Positions 5,319 to 6,946 of a DNA stretch of 6,946 nucleotides are shown piece after piece. The stretch comes from HRBIN29 sp034431815 (lineage in GTDB: Bacteria > Chloroflexota > Dehalococcoidia > Tepidiformales > Tepidiformaceae), in NCBI GenBank assembly GCA_034431815.1, contig DAOUCS010000175.1, forward strand, positions 1 through 6,946. The letters are read 5' to 3'. A program made the translations under genes and the position numbers. The notes under the pieces were generated by a model. That model ran no database searches, was not told where the DNA came from, and saw only the letters and a list, made by a program, of their open reading frames with translations. Each line of letters begins with the position of its first letter. Positions within the stretch are counted from its first letter, which is position 1.

Positions 5319-6840
5319 CGCCGAGGCCCACTTCCCTCCCGACTTCGCCGCCCGCGCCACCGAACGCCTCGAGGAGCTCGCGCGAGAACGCATCGTTGAG
5401 CGCGTGTGGCAAGGCGACCACACGGTGTGGAAACCGGAACCGCGGGAGATCGCCGACCGGCTGGGCTGGCTCCGGGCGCCGCAGTGGAGCGCGGGGCGAA
5501 TCGACGAGCTCGAGCGCCTGCGGGACGAGCTGCTGAGCGACGGCTACACGGACCTGCTCCTCATGGGCATGGGGGGATCGAGTCTCGCAGCAGCCGTCCT
5601 CGCGACCCTCGGAGGCGGCTCCGAAGGGCTCCGGTTCCACCTGCTCGACTCCACGAACCCGGAGGAGATCGCCTCCCTGGAGGCGCGGCTCGACCTGCGC
5701 CGGACATTCTTCCTGGTGGCGAGCAAGTCGGGGACGACCATCGAGACGCGCTGCCACCTCGCGTACTTCCGGAGCCGGGTGGCGAATCCGCAGCAGTTCG
5801 CAGTCATCACCGACGAGGGAACGCCGCTGGCCCGCAAGGCCGCGGAACAAGGGTTCCGCCGCCTGTTCCTGAATCCGGCCGACATCGGCGGTCGCTACTC
5901 GGCACTCTCCTACTTCGGGCTGGCGCCCGCTGTCCTCTGCGGGGTACGCGTCGGCCCGCTGCTGGAAGCTGCGGCGAAGATGGCGGAGGCTTGCCGGGCG
6001 GCGCCGGAAGCGAACCCGGGAGCGTGGCTGGGGACCGTCCTCGGAGCGGCGGCCTCGGCAGGGCGGGACAAACTCCACCTCCTCCTCTCTGCCGAGGCGG
6101 GCCCCTTCGGCGCGTGGGTGGAACAGCTCGTCGCCGAATCGACCGGGAAGGAAGGGCGAGGCATTCTCCCGGTATTGGGCAACGGGCTGCCATCGGCCGA
6201 ACACGGATGGGCCGACCGCCTCGTCGCCGCGCACGGACGCAGCCTGCCCCAGCTCGGGGCGGGAGCCCCCGGCGTCCGGCTGCCGGGGCTGGAGCGGAGC
6301 GAGCGCCTTGGGGCCGAATTCTTCCGTTGGGAGTTCGCGACGGCGATCGCGGGCCACGTTCTCGGCATCAACCCGTTCGACCAGCCGAACGTTCAGGAGG
6401 CGAAAGACGCCACGGCGCTCGCCCTGGAAGGGCGGCTGCCGCGGGCCGAAGCCGAACCGCTGGGAGACGTGCTGGAGGCCGCTGGGCCGGGCTGGTACGT
6501 CGCGATCCTCGCCTGGATATCAGAAACGGATGAGCACATCTCGCGGCTCGAGACAGCGGCCGAAGCACTGCGGACCCGAACCGGCTGCCCGGTGACCATC
6601 GGCTTCGGGCCGCGCTACCTTCACTCCACCGGTCAGCTGCACAAAGGGGGTTCCGGCCTGGGCGCGTTCCTCCAGGTGGTAGGGAGGCGAACGCGAGACA
6701 TCGCCATCCCGGGCGAGCCGTTCACCTTCGGCGAGCTCTTCGACGCCCAGGCAGAGGGCGACCTCGCTTCGCTGCGGGCCCGGGGGCGCCGTGTGGCACG
6801 GCTGACGCTGGAGGAGTTGGAAGCGTATCTCGGCTGCTAA
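5308..6840 (+). CDS. pgi: Glucose-6-phosphate isomerase of the transaldolase-linked (Tal-Pgi) type, not fused
   Basis: A 510-residue enzyme that interconverts glucose 6-phosphate and fructose 6-phosphate. Two SIS-type sugar-phosphate domains are visible. The first has MGMGGSSLA (86-94), LDSTNPEEIASL, and the phosphate loop SKSGTTIET (139-147). The second has NPADIGGRYSALSYFGL (Arg196), WVEQLVAESTGKEG (270-283), GINPFDQPNVQEAK (Lys366, probable catalytic Lys) and GPRYLHSTGQLHKGG (His439, aligned by eye to the ring-opening His of classical Pgi). These wordings match the Pgi half of the bifunctional Tal-Pgi proteins more than E. coli Pgi. No transaldolase domain precedes it; RpiB sits there instead and is a separate protein. 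It starts at GTG inside rpiB, so the two sugar-phosphate isomerases are probably made together. The stop overlaps that of a convergent gene. The family is firm; a dual phosphomannose activity seen in some relatives cannot be excluded. Confidence 0.92.
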   Translation: MGIDAEAHFPPDFAARATERLEELARERIVERVWQGDHTVWKPEPREIADRLGWLRAPQWSAGRIDELERLRDELLSDGYTDLLLMGMGGSSLAAAVLATLGGGSEGLRFHLLDSTNPEEIASLEARLDLRRTFFLVASKSGTTIETRCHLAYFRSRVANPQQFAVITDEGTPLARKAAEQGFRRLFLNPADIGGRYSALSYFGLAPAVLCGVRVGPLLEAAAKMAEACRAAPEANPGAWLGTVLGAAASAGRDKLHLLLSAEAGPFGAWVEQLVAESTGKEGRGILPVLGNGLPSAEHGWADRLVAAHGRSLPQLGAGAPGVRLPGLERSERLGAEFFRWEFATAIAGHVLGINPFDQPNVQEAKDATALALEGRLPRAEAEPLGDVLEAAGPGWYVAILAWISETDEHISRLETAAEALRTRTGCPVTIGFGPRYLHSTGQLHKGGSGLGAFLQVVGRRTRDIAIPGEPFTFGELFDAQAEGDLASLRARGRRVARLTLEELEAYLGC

Positions 6841-6946
6841 CTCGCCATGCGTCCGGGGCCCATCGCCCCGCGGGCAAAGTCCCGCAGCCCCCACCACGTC
6901 GCCCGGCAGAGGTCCCAACGTCCGCGCAGGGCCCAGAGCGCTACGC
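6837..6946 (-). CDS. C-terminal end of an unidentified minus-strand gene, possibly a glycosyltransferase
   Basis: Reading leftward from base 6944, 35 codons are open and end at TAG (6839-6837). The tail contains VALWALRGRWDLCRATWWGL and ends in GRMAS. It is rich in Trp (4 of 35) and Arg (6 of 35), in an amphipathic pattern like the membrane-side tails of many family 2 glycosyltransferases. That likeness is an impression, not a domain hit. Pgi would otherwise end with 106 bases of unused DNA in a very compact region, which favours a real gene here. The stop shares bases 6838-6839 with the pgi stop. The rest lies beyond the window. The longer frame on the same strand that runs deep into pgi looks like a shadow. 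Confidence 0.5.
   Translation of the reverse strand, partial: VALWALRGRWDLCRATWWGLRDFARGAMGPGRMAS
6854..6870 (+). terminator. Hairpin downstream of pgi, inside the convergent gene
   Basis: CGGGGC (6854-6859) and GCCCCG (6865-6870) form a 6-bp stem with a 5-nt loop, 13 nt after the pgi stop. A smaller GCGGG/CCCGC stem overlaps its last base and ends at 6885. There is no T-tract and the structure lies within the likely convergent coding region, so a role in ending rpiB-pgi transcription is only possible. Confidence 0.25.

Noticed and set aside
4731..5423. N-terminal extension of isocitrate dehydrogenase by about 230 residues
   Set aside because: The frame is open, but the extension would cover the promoter region and rpiB on the opposite strand. 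A -10 box and GGAGG support the start at 4730, where the family N-terminus begins.
5029..6357. 442-codon minus-strand frame antisense to rpiB and pgi
   Set aside because: It overlaps two confidently identified enzymes and has shadow-type composition.

Overview
The window is strongly GC-rich, densely coded bacterial chromosome with very short gaps between genes. The gene set and several protein types would fit a thermophile-like Chloroflexota or Thermomicrobia relative. These are an isocitrate dehydrogenase of the Thermus/Rickettsia type, a glucose-6-phosphate isomerase of the kind usually found fused to transaldolase, and a long cyclase-family hydrolase. TACGAT-type -10 boxes sit close to start codons, which also fits. 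The taxon is an inference; no rRNA or other marker gene is present.

Layout: (1) Bases 1-817 hold the 3' part of an amidohydrolase-2 family metal hydrolase whose start lies before the window. It overlaps by ATGA with a ThpR-type RNA 2',3'-cyclic phosphodiesterase (814-1422). (2) A separate transcription unit (1460-2233) encodes a stand-alone PD-(D/E)XK nuclease with four cysteines placed as in Fe-S nucleases (Cas4, AddB, EXO5). (3) A cyclase-family (kynurenine formamidase-like) hydrolase (2296-3222) follows, after a GC hairpin and its own promoter. (4) A 12-bp perfect inverted repeat at 3231-3260 separates it from the convergent isocitrate dehydrogenase gene on the minus strand (3291-4730). 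(5) A 108-bp divergent promoter region leads to the overlapping pair rpiB-pgi (4839-5318 and 5308-6840). (6) The last 110 bases hold the C-terminal end of a minus-strand gene whose stop codon overlaps the pgi stop.

Functionally the right half is central carbon metabolism: RpiB (pentose phosphate pathway) and Pgi (glycolysis/gluconeogenesis) are likely cotranslated, and isocitrate dehydrogenase (TCA cycle, 2-oxoglutarate and probably NADPH supply) is transcribed away from them. The left half is a mix of two metal-dependent or cyclase-type hydrolases and two nucleic-acid enzymes, with no obvious single pathway.

I see no CRISPR array, mobile element, tRNA, rRNA or clear sign of gene transfer. 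I found no convincing new multi-gene system. The points most worth a second look are the solo Fe-S nuclease with an altered QxxxY motif, the variant active-site motif of the cyclase, the unfused Pgi, and the repeated GTACG(A/C)T promoter motif that suggests leaderless or near-leaderless transcripts.
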